Shown: positions 9,409 through 18,360 of the stretch, in pieces
Layout of the letters: each line of letters begins with the position of its first letter
Numbering within the stretch: position 1 is the first letter of the stretch
NCBI GenBank assembly: GCA_009784825.1
Contig: WQXO01000001.1
Span: 65,599 to 129,598 of the forward strand
Source of the DNA: Oscillospiraceae bacterium
GTDB taxonomy: Bacteria; Bacillota; Clostridia; Oscillospirales; Ruminococcaceae
Length of the DNA stretch: 64,000 nt
Direction of reading: 5' to 3'
Program-made: the position numbers and the translations under genes
Notes under the pieces: generated by a model
Database searches by the model: none
Seen by the model: only the letters and a program-made list of their open reading frames with translations
Told to the model about the DNA's origin: nothing

Positions 9409-10254
9409 TTAATACACCTCGTCTGCCGTGTTATCGGTGCGTTTCGCCACTATAGAAAACAACGCCCCGAGCATTAGCAACACGCACAAAAACAGCGTTA
9501 TCATAACAGTTACGGCTATATTTGAATAACCTATTCCCGAAAAAACGTCCCGCTCCTCGCTATGGTTTGTAATCGCGATAACAGCCATATCGGTCAAATT
9601 CCAAGGGGTATACTTGTTCACGAAGAAAAACCCTGCGATTACCATAGAGAACACCGTGTCTGCTACAACCACATAAATCACCGACAACCCCGGTTGAACA
9701 AGGCTAATCCCTAAGAACATATACAGGCAAACCGTAAACATCAGCGAAACTCCGGTTAAAATTCCCATAACCCAAACAACCTCAACCGGATACGATACTT
9801 TTATGAACAGCTGACAAGCGGCATTGGTTAAAAACGCTGACAGCACTGTCATAATAAAAACCAAGGGGGGATATAGTATAAACTTAGGCAGAATATAACC
9901 CATAGGCGACAACCCTGCCACCTGCGGCACAATAATTGAGCGTTTCTTTTGTTCACCGCCTGCCGCTTGAGATAATAAAATCATAATAATTATACCGCCA
10001 AGCCCTGCAAAAGAAACAAACGAAACCATCGACATATATAAACCCTGCTCACCCCTATACATTGCGAGCATTGCATCTAAATCACCCATTGCACCCATGT
10101 CTGCCATTTCCATATCACCCAAGCTACTCATCAATCCGCACATAAGCGGATAGAACAAAGCGTTTCCTAAAAACACAAGAACAATTGCCATAAACCGAAG
10201 ACTACGCCAAGAATACAACAGCTCTTTCTTTAACCCTGCAACTATTTGATTCAT
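9409..10254 (-). CDS. ABC transporter permease (ABC-2 type)
   Basis: A 281-residue membrane protein with about six hydrophobic segments and an extracellular loop rich in Met/Asp/Gly after the first helix (MEMADMGAMGDLDAML). This is the usual layout of ABC-2 type permeases. Its start shares one base with the stop of the ATPase gene, so the two form one exporter. No substrate can be read from the sequence. The phrase AAGGEQKKRSIIVPQVAGLSP fits the cytoplasmic coupling loop of Cu/Nos-like and bacteriocin-type permeases. Confidence 0.85.
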   Translation of the reverse strand: MNQIVAGLKKELLYSWRSLRFMAIVLVFLGNALFYPLMCGLMSSLGDMEMADMGAMGDLDAMLAMYRGEQGLYMSMVSFVSFAGLGGIIIMILLSQAAGGEQKKRSIIVPQVAGLSPMGYILPKFILYPPLVFIMTVLSAFLTNAACQLFIKVSYPVEVVWVMGILTGVSLMFTVCLYMFLGISLVQPGLSVIYVVVADTVFSMVIAGFFFVNKYTPWNLTDMAVIAITNHSEERDVFSGIGYSNIAVTVMITLFLCVLLMLGALFSIVAKRTDNTADEVY

Positions 10255-11204
10255 TAAGCGGCACCTCCCCTTAACCCTGTAACCGCCATGTATACGTCCT
10301 CAAGCGTTGTCCTTTGTGCGATGAATTCGGAAATCTTGATTTTCTTTTCGTGTATTACAGAAATTATATCGTCATATAACAACTCCGGAACATCAGCGTT
10401 AAGAACAAGCTGTCCGTTTTTCTCATTATAATGGCTTGCAGTTACATTTGGGAGGGAACGAAGAACACCTGCCGCTTGGTTGTCGGGGCTTGTAAAACGA
10501 ACAACAATCTGCTGTGACTGACTTCGATGCTTCATCATAACGTCTTCAATCAAACCCTCTTCGACAATTAAGCCGTCTTTCATTATGCCTATTCGGTTAG
10601 CGACACGTTCCACATCAGTTATAATATGTGTACACAGGATAATCGTGGTTCCCTCGGTTTTGAGGTTTTGGATAATGTTCATAACCTCAGTACGACCCTC
10701 CGGGTCTAAGGCACTTGTCGGCTCATCTAATATTAATAATTGAGGGTTATCGAATATGGCGGCGGCTATTCCGAGGCGTTGTGTCATTCCCCTCGAATAA
10801 CCTTTTATTTTGCGGGAAGCCGCTCCCGTCATTCCCACCACGTCAAGAACTTCCTGTACACGTTTATTAATATCACTTGAATAATTCGCACATGAGGCGA
10901 TATATCGAAGATACTCAAACCCGTTCATAAACCCATAAAGTGCGGGCGTTTCGGTTAAATATCCGATTTTAGGATTTTCGCCTCCCTCTTTGAGGGGGGT
11001 GTCGGTTTCACCAACAGGGGGAGAAAACGAGATTTTCCCCTCGTCTTTAGGTATGATATTGCAAATAATGTTCATAGTTGTGGTTTTTCCACAGCCGTTT
11101 CTGCCGAGAAAACCGTAAACATCACCTTTTTCAAGGTTCATGTTAAGTCCCCTCAACACCTCGAACTTTTTATATTTTTTGCGTAGGTTTTCTATTTTAA
11201 GCAC
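10254..11204 (-). CDS. ABC transporter ATP-binding protein
   Basis: The ATPase of the exporter formed with the next gene. 316 residues with Walker A GRNGCGKTT near 34-42, signature YSRGMTQR, Walker B LLILDEPTSALD and a C-terminal regulatory region. This is the CcmA/NatA class that pairs with ABC-2 permeases. Odd feature: between the first strands and the Q-loop, residues about 59-75 are coded by a C/G-rich palindromic stretch (10979-11027) that looks like an intergenic repeat captured in frame. The start overlaps the serS stop by 13 nt. Family certain; substrate unknown. Confidence 0.93.
   Translation of the reverse strand: MLKIENLRKKYKKFEVLRGLNMNLEKGDVYGFLGRNGCGKTTTMNIICNIIPKDEGKISFSPPVGETDTPLKEGGENPKIGYLTETPALYGFMNGFEYLRYIASCANYSSDINKRVQEVLDVVGMTGAASRKIKGYSRGMTQRLGIAAAIFDNPQLLILDEPTSALDPEGRTEVMNIIQNLKTEGTTIILCTHIITDVERVANRIGIMKDGLIVEEGLIEDVMMKHRSQSQQIVVRFTSPDNQAAGVLRSLPNVTASHYNEKNGQLVLNADVPELLYDDIISVIHEKKIKISEFIAQRTTLEDVYMAVTGLRGGAA
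10979..11027. repeat. repeat-like palindromic insert within the ABC ATPase gene
   Basis: On the minus strand the stretch begins with a CCCCCTGTTGG segment and ends with CCCCTCAAAGAGGG, a self-complementary run. It encodes a Pro/Gly/Glu-rich peptide absent from the usual fold at this place. It resembles dispersed intergenic palindromes of Clostridia, but only one copy is in this window, so the identity as a repeat is inference. Confidence 0.45.
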
Positions 11205-12472
11205 GTTTTCCCCCCCATATAACCCTGCAATTTCTCGGGGATATTCACGCTTCCGTCAGCGTTGAGGTTGTTTTCCAAGAACGCAATCAACATTCTCGGA
11301 GGGGCGGCAACGGTATTATTAAGCGTGTGCGGAATATACTTCACCCCGTCATTACCCCGTACACGAATGTCGAGCCTCCTCGCCTGTGCGTCACCTAAGT
11401 TAGAACAGCTCCCCACTTCAAAGAACTTCTGCTGGCGGGGCGACCATGCCTCCACGTCAATGCTTTTGACTTTTAAGTCTGCTAAATCCCCCGAACAACA
11501 CTCCAAGGTGCGAACGGGTATATCTAAACTAACGAAGAATTCCACGGTATAATCGTACATTTTTTTGAACCATTCCGCACTGTCCTCAGGTTTACAGATA
11601 ACCACCATTTCCTGCTTTTCAAATTGGTGAATCCGATAAACCCCACGCTCCTCAATGCCGTGAGCCCCCACTTCTTTTCTGAAACAGGGGGAATAGCTTG
11701 TTAAGGCTTGGGGTAGCTCTTCCTCTAAAACAATAGTATCAATGAATTTTCCAATCATGGAATGTTCTGACGTGCCGATTAGATATAAATCCTCACCCTC
11801 TATTTTATACATCATGTTTTCCATTTCAGCGAAGCTCATCACACCGGTGACAACCTCACTTCGTATCATAAACGGCGGGATATAATACTCGAAGCCTTTA
11901 TCAATCATAAAGTCCCGTGCATATGAAAGAATGGCAGAATGTAACCTTGCTATATCGCCTTTAAGGTAATAGAACCCCGCTCCCGAGGTTTTCCTCGCAC
12001 TGTCTAAGTCAATGCCCTTGAGCTTTTCCATAATCTCCACATGATAAGGCACGTCGAATTCCGGTTTTGTGCAATCCCCGAAACGTGCTACCTCTACATT
12101 TTCGGAATCGTCTTTCCCTAAAGGCACATCATCGGCGATAATTTGCGGAATCCTAAGCATAATATCACGCAGTTCTTTTTCCAAATTACGTGCGGTTTCT
12201 TCTACTTTGGGAAGTTCTCTTTTCGTTTCTTTTATTGCAGGTATTAATATATTTGCTTCTTCTTTTTTACCTTGAGCCAGCAACGCACCTATTTCTTGAG
12301 CAGCCAAGTTCCCTTTTGCTCGCAAATCATCACCTTTGCCTTTTTCTAAACGCAGCTGTATATCAAGTTCAATAACCTCGTCCACTAACGACAATTTATC
12401 GTCTTGGAACTTCTTCTTCATATTTTCTTTTACAACATCGGGGTTGTTACGTACAAATTTAATGTCTAACAT
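11192..12472 (-). CDS. serS: serine--tRNA ligase
   Basis: SerRS charges tRNA-Ser with serine. The 426 residues have the N-terminal antiparallel coiled coil (about 30-105, Lys/Glu-rich) that grips the long variable arm, then the class II core. Motif 2 reads FRKEVGAHGIEERGVYRIHQFEK. Motif 3 reads TLNNTVAAPPRMLIAFLEN, unlike the common bacterial form with NGSGLAVGRT, so this may be a divergent SerRS lineage. It lies two bases after the YcxB-like gene and overlaps the ABC ATPase start. No T-box leader is seen. Confidence 0.95.
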   Translation of the reverse strand: MLDIKFVRNNPDVVKENMKKKFQDDKLSLVDEVIELDIQLRLEKGKGDDLRAKGNLAAQEIGALLAQGKKEEANILIPAIKETKRELPKVEETARNLEKELRDIMLRIPQIIADDVPLGKDDSENVEVARFGDCTKPEFDVPYHVEIMEKLKGIDLDSARKTSGAGFYYLKGDIARLHSAILSYARDFMIDKGFEYYIPPFMIRSEVVTGVMSFAEMENMMYKIEGEDLYLIGTSEHSMIGKFIDTIVLEEELPQALTSYSPCFRKEVGAHGIEERGVYRIHQFEKQEMVVICKPEDSAEWFKKMYDYTVEFFVSLDIPVRTLECCSGDLADLKVKSIDVEAWSPRQQKFFEVGSCSNLGDAQARRLDIRVRGNDGVKYIPHTLNNTVAAPPRMLIAFLENNLNADGSVNIPEKLQGYMGGKTCLK

Positions 12473-12473
12473 A

Positions 12474-12989
12474 CTATATCTTCTTTCCTGTAAAATAATC
12501 GCATAAAGCGGTGATTTCTTCTTCTGTCATACACCGTTTAGGAAATACATATATCAGCGAACGATTTACAAACAGTAAAAACAATTCGCCTTTTTCCATT
12601 GCGTATAATTCTTCTGTGGTTGTGTCTATTGTTGTTTTTTCAATTTTTTCTTCTTCGTTATCGGCGACAATTGTTTCTATTTCGATAGTTGAGGTATCGA
12701 AAATCGCTGTATATTTTTCCTCGTTCATGACCTCTAATGTACTGATTAATTTTTTCCTCGCTCGCACCGGTCGAAGCCATATGGACGACAGCATTCCCAA
12801 AGAAAGCCCCGCACCAATCCACCCGAACATGCTGTTTAGGTTGGTGTAAATCATATTAGCGAATAAGCCCACTCCGATTAAAAAGACAACCGAAAACAAA
12901 AGCGTTCTTTTAAGGCTGTACTTACGCCAGAACGCCTTAAACGCTTCTTCTGTCTCGGGAAGGGTTACGTCATAATTAATTTTCAACAT
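12474..12989 (-). CDS. YcxB-like membrane protein
   Basis: A 171-residue protein with two membrane helices near 29-50 and 54-72 and a cytoplasmic C-terminal domain ending in FPKRCMTEEEITALCDYF. This is the layout of the YcxB-like (PH-like) domain proteins common in Firmicutes, whose role is not known. It lies between a small membrane protein and serS in the gyrB run, with gaps of 6 and 1 nt. The family assignment is by pattern only. Confidence 0.7.
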   Translation of the reverse strand: MLKINYDVTLPETEEAFKAFWRKYSLKRTLLFSVVFLIGVGLFANMIYTNLNSMFGWIGAGLSLGMLSSIWLRPVRARKKLISTLEVMNEEKYTAIFDTSTIEIETIVADNEEEKIEKTTIDTTTEELYAMEKGELFLLFVNRSLIYVFPKRCMTEEEITALCDYFTGKKI

Positions 12990-12995
12990 CTTTAT

Positions 12996-13385
12996 TTACC
13001 GTCCGCCAATGGTCATTAAGCTTAATCCGAAAGCAAGGCAAACAATCCCTGCAACGATTGCAATAACGAAATCCATGTTCTTTTTCTTCATATAAAACAC
13101 GGGAACATTAAGAAAAACCAAAACCGATAAAGAAAAGAACATAAACGGCATGGTTGCACGGAAATCAATCCCGAAAAATATACCGACTATGGAAAAGAGC
13201 CAAAACCCGCCGCAAACCACCGCTGCTACCTTTCGCAAGGTTAAAAGCGGGAATTCTCTCGTTGCATTTTCTAATGCATCTTTTTGTAATTCCTCTTTCG
13301 CTCTGTCTTCATCGCTTTCCGAATAAACCTGCCCCAAGTCCTGCATTTTTTTAACATTTTTTTCGTTTCTGTCAAAAGTGTTCAT
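12996..13385 (-). CDS. small membrane protein of unknown function
   Basis: A 129-residue protein: a charged N-terminal half (about 1-50, Asp/Glu/Lys-rich, probably cytoplasmic) followed by three hydrophobic segments near 52-72, 78-95 and 103-124. I do not recognise the family. It sits 9 nt after gyrB and 6 nt before the YcxB-like gene, so it is surely co-transcribed. No motif hints at an activity. Confidence 0.65.
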   Translation of the reverse strand: MNTFDRNEKNVKKMQDLGQVYSESDEDRAKEELQKDALENATREFPLLTLRKVAAVVCGGFWLFSIVGIFFGIDFRATMPFMFFSLSVLVFLNVPVFYMKKKNMDFVIAIVAGIVCLAFGLSLMTIGGR

Positions 13386-13394
13386 AAATTATAC

Positions 13395-15446
13395 CTACAC
13401 ATCTAAATTAACCACATATTTTGCATTACGCTCAATAAAATCACGACGAGGCTCAACCTTGTCACCCATTAAAATCGAGAATATTTCATCCGCACTCGCC
13501 GCATCATCCATTTCGACACGCTTCATGGTTCGAGTAGACGGGTCCATGGTGGTTTCCCATAACTGGTCTGCGTCCATTTCACCCAAACCCTTATACCTTT
13601 GAACCTCTACCTTGCTTTTATTCTCCCCCTCAAGCTCACGAATAAACACATCTCTTTCTTCATCAGAAAATGCATATCTGAACTGCTTACCTCTCGCCAC
13701 TCTAAATAATGGCGGTTGTGCGATAAATACTTTCCCCTCTTCAATCAAAGGCCGCATAAACCTGAAGAAAAACGTCAGCAAAAGCGTTCTGATGTGCGAA
13801 CCGTCTACATCAGCGTCCGCCATGATAACAATTCTGCCGTAACGCAGTTTTTCCAAATCGAACTCCTCGCCTATCCCTGTGCCTAACGCCTTAACCACGG
13901 GAATGAGCTTTTCGTTTGCGTAAACTCGGTCAACACGAGCTTTTTCTACATTAAGCATCTTTCCTCGAAGCGGTAAAATCGCTTGAAACTCGGAATTTCT
14001 ACCCTGCTTTGCCGAACCTCCCGCAGAATCACCCTCCACGATATATATTTCTGTTTTATTAACGTCCTTAGCATAACAGTCTGCCAATTTCCCGGGTAAG
14101 CCTATCCCGTCAGTGACAGACTTCCGCTTGGCTTCCATTGCTTTTCTTGCCGCATCACGTGCCGCTTGTGAATTGATTGACTTAACCACGATAATCTGTG
14201 CCGTTTCGGGGTGTTCCTCGAAATAATAAGTCAGCTTTTCTGAAACAACCTTATACACAACCGGCCCCACCTCGGGATTACCTAATTTAGATTTGGTCTG
14301 CCCCTCTAATTCGGTTTCCGGAAGCTTAACGCTGATTACTGCGTTAATGGCTTCTCTTATTGCCTCACCGGAAATGCTCATAGGCTCAGTATCGTCCGTT
14401 TTCTTTTTTGCCTTAGCGTTTTTGGGTTTCTTGGACTCATCTTCCCTGTGCTTTTTCACAAAATCGTTAACAACCTTGCTTATTGCACGTTTAAACGCCA
14501 TTTCGTGAGTTCCGCCCTCACCTGTGTGAATATTATTCGCAAAGGAGCGGATTGTTTCACTGTTGAAGTCGTTGTTATACTGGAACGCCACTTCAACGGT
14601 TATATCGTCGATTAACCCGTTAAGATATATTACATCATCATGCAGAACCTCTGCACCTCTTTTTTTCTGCAACCATTCCACATAACTGACAATCCCTCCC
14701 TCATAAGAAAACTTGTCTTGCCTAATGTTATCCTCGTCACGCAAGTCAGCGGTGTTCATGACCAAGCCGCCGTTGAGGAACGCTTGCTCTCGCATACGCT
14801 CACGAATAACCGAATAGTCATATTCCACGCTTTGCAGGATTTTTTTGTCCGCTTTAAACCGCACTTTTGTTCCGGTTTTATCAGTATCCCCGATAATCTT
14901 CAATGGTTCGTCGTACTGTCCGCCGTCGGTGAAACGCTGGAAGTGAATGTTCTTCCCGTCACACACCTCAAGCTCCAACCATTCTGACAAGGCGTTAACC
15001 ACTGAAGCACCCACACCATGCAGACCGCCTGACACTTTATAACCGCCTCCGCCCCCGAACTTTCCTCCTGCGTGCAGGACGGTATACACTACAGTAGCCG
15101 CCGAAACCCCCTCTTTCTGGTGAATCCCAACGGGAATACCTCGACCGTTGTCACTTATTTCAATCACGTTATCGGGTAGAATTTTCACATTGATTTCGGT
15201 GCAATAGCCCGCTAACGCTTCGTCAATGGAGTTATCCACAATTTCATTAACAAGGTGGTGAAGCCCCTTTGGCCCTGTTGTACCGATATACATTGCAGGG
15301 CGTTTACGAACTGCCTCAAGCCCCTCAAGAATTTCGATGTTGTCCGCACCATAATCTCCCTCAACACGAGTAAACTCGGTGGGTTCGGATATTTCCTGAA
15401 TATCGCCTAAGGAGTCGGCTTGGGTATTTAAAATATTTTCGTCCAT
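13395..15446 (-). CDS. gyrB: DNA gyrase subunit B
   Basis: ATPase subunit of DNA gyrase, which introduces negative supercoils. 683 residues. Visible are the GHKL ATPase motifs NSIDEALAGYC, DNGRGIPVG and GGLHGVGASVVNALS, the TOPRIM motif EGDSAGGSAKQGRN and the metal site DADVDGSHIRTLL. The ORF is somewhat long because of a ~35-residue N-terminal extension rich in Asp/Glu and a Lys-rich insert near 345-370. A sigma-A promoter lies just upstream (15482-15510), and the gene heads a run of closely packed genes reaching mfd. Confidence 0.98.
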   Translation of the reverse strand: MDENILNTQADSLGDIQEISEPTEFTRVEGDYGADNIEILEGLEAVRKRPAMYIGTTGPKGLHHLVNEIVDNSIDEALAGYCTEINVKILPDNVIEISDNGRGIPVGIHQKEGVSAATVVYTVLHAGGKFGGGGGYKVSGGLHGVGASVVNALSEWLELEVCDGKNIHFQRFTDGGQYDEPLKIIGDTDKTGTKVRFKADKKILQSVEYDYSVIRERMREQAFLNGGLVMNTADLRDEDNIRQDKFSYEGGIVSYVEWLQKKRGAEVLHDDVIYLNGLIDDITVEVAFQYNNDFNSETIRSFANNIHTGEGGTHEMAFKRAISKVVNDFVKKHREDESKKPKNAKAKKKTDDTEPMSISGEAIREAINAVISVKLPETELEGQTKSKLGNPEVGPVVYKVVSEKLTYYFEEHPETAQIIVVKSINSQAARDAARKAMEAKRKSVTDGIGLPGKLADCYAKDVNKTEIYIVEGDSAGGSAKQGRNSEFQAILPLRGKMLNVEKARVDRVYANEKLIPVVKALGTGIGEEFDLEKLRYGRIVIMADADVDGSHIRTLLLTFFFRFMRPLIEEGKVFIAQPPLFRVARGKQFRYAFSDEERDVFIRELEGENKSKVEVQRYKGLGEMDADQLWETTMDPSTRTMKRVEMDDAASADEIFSILMGDKVEPRRDFIERNAKYVVNLDV

Positions 15447-15481
15447 TGTTTTTATTATGCCTTTCTTTTTGGTGAACCTTT

Positions 15482-15510
15482 ATTATACCATATATTTACT
15501 GTAATTGCAA
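15482..15510 (-). promoter_or_regulatory. promoter of gyrB operon
   Basis: On the minus strand TTGCAA (15505-15510) and TATAAT (15482-15487) are separated by 17 bp. The -10 ends 35 bp before the gyrB ATG. Confidence 0.75.
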
Positions 15511-15741
15511 ATTTCTTTTTTTAAGCGTCAGCGTTGAAACATTTGTGACATATATCTTATCTGAAGCGACAACAAAGCTCTTTGGCAAATCCAACGACAC
15601 ATAATAAATATTGCCTTTTTTCTGCTCTTTTTTCAAGTATTCGTTAACATCTTTGTTGACAGTGACACGTTCGGTGTCGAATATTCCGATAATCTCGTCA
15701 CTATGAACATTAACATCACTACCCAGATGTAAATACGCCAT
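15496..15741 (-). CDS. remB: extracellular matrix regulator RemB-like (DUF370)
   Basis: An 81-residue DUF370 protein. In Bacillus subtilis the homologue at exactly this place (between recF and gyrB) is called RemB/YaaB. Typical motif: MAYLHLGSDVNVHSDEIIGIFD at the start. Its start overlaps the recF stop by 23 nt. The role in B. subtilis is linked to biofilm matrix control together with RemA; here it is inferred from homology and place alone. Confidence 0.88.
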   Translation of the reverse strand: MAYLHLGSDVNVHSDEIIGIFDTERVTVNKDVNEYLKKEQKKGNIYYVSLDLPKSFVVASDKIYVTNVSTLTLKKRNLQLQ

Positions 15742-16822
15742 TTTCCACTCTCCATATTTTTATATTAGGCAAAGACTTAAAATCATTTATATTACACGAA
15801 GTAATAAACACCTGCGAATTATCAAAATGTTTAATTACAAATTCACGCCTGCCCTTGTCTAATTCTCCTAAAACCTCGTCTAACAAAACTACCGGTCTTT
15901 CACGGTTAAACTCACGAATAAGCTCTGCCTCCGCTAATTTCAAAACCACCGCAATGCTTCTCAGCTGACCCTGTGACCCGAAGTTTCGTGCAGACTTCCC
16001 TTGAATGGTAAAGGTTATATCATCCTTATGCGTTCCGGGAGTTTTGTTGGCATAACCCTCGCTCCCTGTTTTATCCAAGCTTCTTTTATAAATCTCATAT
16101 AACTTTTCTTTATCGGAAAAATCTATATTTTCATGAAACACGTCACTTTTATAAGAAATACCTAATTTCTCCCCTCCGGAAATACTTTCATATAAAGGAA
16201 TTGTGCTTTTTTTAATTAAATCGAGATATTTCATTCTTCCGAAAGTCAAATTAATTCCCTGTTTTATCAGAATATCGTCCCACACTGCCAAAGCATCTCC
16301 AAAAAAATAATTAGAGGCACAAGCGGCACATCGTTGCTTTAACGCCTCCTTATACTCATATTGGATTTTTTTGTGTGCCCTGTTTTGCATAACAGCAATA
16401 TTATCTAAATAATACCGCCTTACATCGGGATAACCCTTGATAAGGTTTAGATTATCCGGGGTAAATATAACATATTTAAACTCCCCATATAAATCTGCTG
16501 CCTTATTCAAAGGTATCGAATTAATTTTTACATCGGTTTTGAACCCGTCGGTTTCGTAAATAAGCTCGTTTGTCCTGTTTGGGATATGCTCGGATTCATA
16601 ATATAATTTTATAACAGTTTTGTTGTTATCACAATTAAAAGGAATAATCGAACTGTTTCTGATGTTTCTGAAGCTTTTACCTAATGCCAAAGAAACCGCC
16701 TCTAACAAATTGGTTTTTCCCTGTGCATTATCCCCATAGAATATATTAACAGCGGGGTTTAAATCTAACTCGGTTTCTTTTATATTTCTGAAATTCTTGA
16801 TATATATTTTTTTAAGTATCAT
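15719..16822 (-). CDS. recF: DNA replication/repair protein RecF
   Basis: RecF is an SMC-like ATPase that helps load RecA at gaps covered by SSB. 367 residues with Walker A YGDNAQGKTNLLEA near 29-42, the signature GSQGQLRSIAVVLKLAE and Walker B VVLLDEVLGELD. It overlaps rlbA by 11 nt upstream and remB by 23 nt downstream, the conserved gene string of Firmicutes origins. Confidence 0.97.
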   Translation of the reverse strand: MILKKIYIKNFRNIKETELDLNPAVNIFYGDNAQGKTNLLEAVSLALGKSFRNIRNSSIIPFNCDNNKTVIKLYYESEHIPNRTNELIYETDGFKTDVKINSIPLNKAADLYGEFKYVIFTPDNLNLIKGYPDVRRYYLDNIAVMQNRAHKKIQYEYKEALKQRCAACASNYFFGDALAVWDDILIKQGINLTFGRMKYLDLIKKSTIPLYESISGGEKLGISYKSDVFHENIDFSDKEKLYEIYKRSLDKTGSEGYANKTPGTHKDDITFTIQGKSARNFGSQGQLRSIAVVLKLAEAELIREFNRERPVVLLDEVLGELDKGRREFVIKHFDNSQVFITSCNINDFKSLPNIKIWRVENGVFTSG

Positions 16823-17036
16823 TTTTTATTATACAAGTATATACTTCTCCCTCAAATTTGACAACTTCGCCGCCGAACAGCTTTTTCCCCCTCATTAAAC
16901 ATATCTCATCATTAACACATACCAACCCGTCAATAATTACATTTTTGGCTTCCCCCCCGGTAGAAACAGCTCCCGCATATTTCAAAAACTGCTCTAACTT
17001 AATAAAAGGAGGTTTAATATAAATTTCTGTCATCAT
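16812..17036 (-). CDS. rlbA: S4-domain RNA-binding protein RlbA/YaaA
   Basis: A 74-residue S4-like RNA-binding protein. The pattern KLEQFLKYAGAVSTGGEAKNVI is the usual S4 start of this family, which always sits between dnaN and recF in Firmicutes. It overlaps dnaN (4 nt) and recF (11 nt). The molecular role is not well known; a link to ribosome biogenesis is inferred from the S4 fold. Confidence 0.9.
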   Translation of the reverse strand: MMTEIYIKPPFIKLEQFLKYAGAVSTGGEAKNVIIDGLVCVNDEICLMRGKKLFGGEVVKFEGEVYTCIIKNDT

Positions 17037-18160
17037 GAACTCCGTATAGGTACAATAATGAATATAAACTCACCATTGTCTACAATCGGTGTAATTTTAA
17101 AAGGGTTAAGACTTCCGTCAAAATTAATTTTCACTTCCTCACAATAAGTTTTTTGAAGTGCTTCTAACATAAATCTCGGATTGAAGAAAATATTAAAATC
17201 CTTAAAATCCCCATTATTTATTATAATCGGAATTTCCTCATTTATTGCACCGAGAGCAGTTTTACACGATATTTTCATATATTCGTCATTAACCGAACAA
17301 GAAACAGGTGATTTTAACTTATCGCTCATAAGTAATAAGCAGCGTTCCATGGACGAGCATAAATCTTTTACATTAATATTCAGCGATTTAGTATATGTCC
17401 CGTCAATTATTCTTTTATAATTAACAAATTTTCCGTCAAGCAATCTTGACACAATCATATAATTTTCTTTTGAAACACATATTTGATTTTTGTCAATTGA
17501 TATGCTTATTTCTTTTGGATTTTCCTCATTCTCTTCATCTGAAAGGCTTTTTATAAGAGAAACTACTGCTTTTTCCGGAAGAATAAAACTTACATTTTCA
17601 TTTTCTATTTTACAGTATTTCGTAGCCAATCTGTTCCCATCGGTAGCAGCTGAATAAAAAATATTATCCTCAATATCAATTTTAATTCCCATTAAAGAAG
17701 GATTTACATCATTGCGGGCAGATGCATAATCAACACGTGTCAGCATTTCTTTTAATAATTTTTCTTTCATATTAAAAGACAATTCTTTTTTTATTTCTAT
17801 TATGTTAGGGAAATCTGTTCCGATTTTATAAGGAATATTTAATATTAATTTACCAGATGTAATTTCTATTTCTTTTTCATCTTTAAGTATAAAATTAACT
17901 ATATCTCCGGGCATTTTCTTTACCAACTCAGAAAGTAGTCGAGGGTCGGTAACAATATTACCGTCCTCCTGTCCATCTACATTCACAGAAATCTTAATAC
18001 CTATTTCAAGGTCATAACCTGTGATAGTAAGAATATTATCCTTTAGATTTAATAAAACCCCGTCAAGAATATTAAGTGCCGATTTTAAAGCACAAGCCTT
18101 AGAAGCGTTTGAAACAGCTTCATATAAGATATTTTTATCTGCCGAAAATTTCATAATCAT
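17033..18160 (-). CDS. dnaN: DNA polymerase III beta clamp
   Basis: The sliding clamp that tethers the replicative polymerase, acting as a ring-shaped homodimer. 375 residues, the family length, starting MIMKFSADKNILYEAVSNASKA and ending in IVPIRSS near the canonical Met-Pro-Met/Leu-Arg end. Two in-frame starts six bases apart (18160 and 18154) are both usable with AAAGGA upstream. It follows dnaA across a 200-nt AT-rich spacer that may contain part of the origin. Confidence 0.97.
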   Translation of the reverse strand: MIMKFSADKNILYEAVSNASKACALKSALNILDGVLLNLKDNILTITGYDLEIGIKISVNVDGQEDGNIVTDPRLLSELVKKMPGDIVNFILKDEKEIEITSGKLILNIPYKIGTDFPNIIEIKKELSFNMKEKLLKEMLTRVDYASARNDVNPSLMGIKIDIEDNIFYSAATDGNRLATKYCKIENENVSFILPEKAVVSLIKSLSDEENEENPKEISISIDKNQICVSKENYMIVSRLLDGKFVNYKRIIDGTYTKSLNINVKDLCSSMERCLLLMSDKLKSPVSCSVNDEYMKISCKTALGAINEEIPIIINNGDFKDFNIFFNPRFMLEALQKTYCEEVKINFDGSLNPFKITPIVDNGEFIFIIVPIRSS

Positions 18161-18360
18161 TTTTTCCTTTATTTTTAATAATAATATGTTTTATTTTGGT
18201 ATTGGTTATAGGTGCTGTTAAATACATGGAAAACTGATATATTAATGATTTTAACTGACTATTTTTTAATAAACATATCTTAAAAACTATGTTTAAAATG
18301 TTAATAATAATTTACAATTTTAATAATGTTGATAACTCATCTGTTGAAACTAAAAAAATG
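18161..18360. other. AT-rich dnaA-dnaN spacer, candidate part of oriC
   Basis: A 200-bp spacer that is strikingly A/T-rich with runs such as TTAATAATAATTTACAATTTTAATAA. Firmicutes often place the unwinding region here. I see no exact DnaA box (TTATNCACA); the nearest is TTATCAACA on the minus strand around 18330, one mismatch. The call rests on gene context, not on boxes. Confidence 0.45.
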
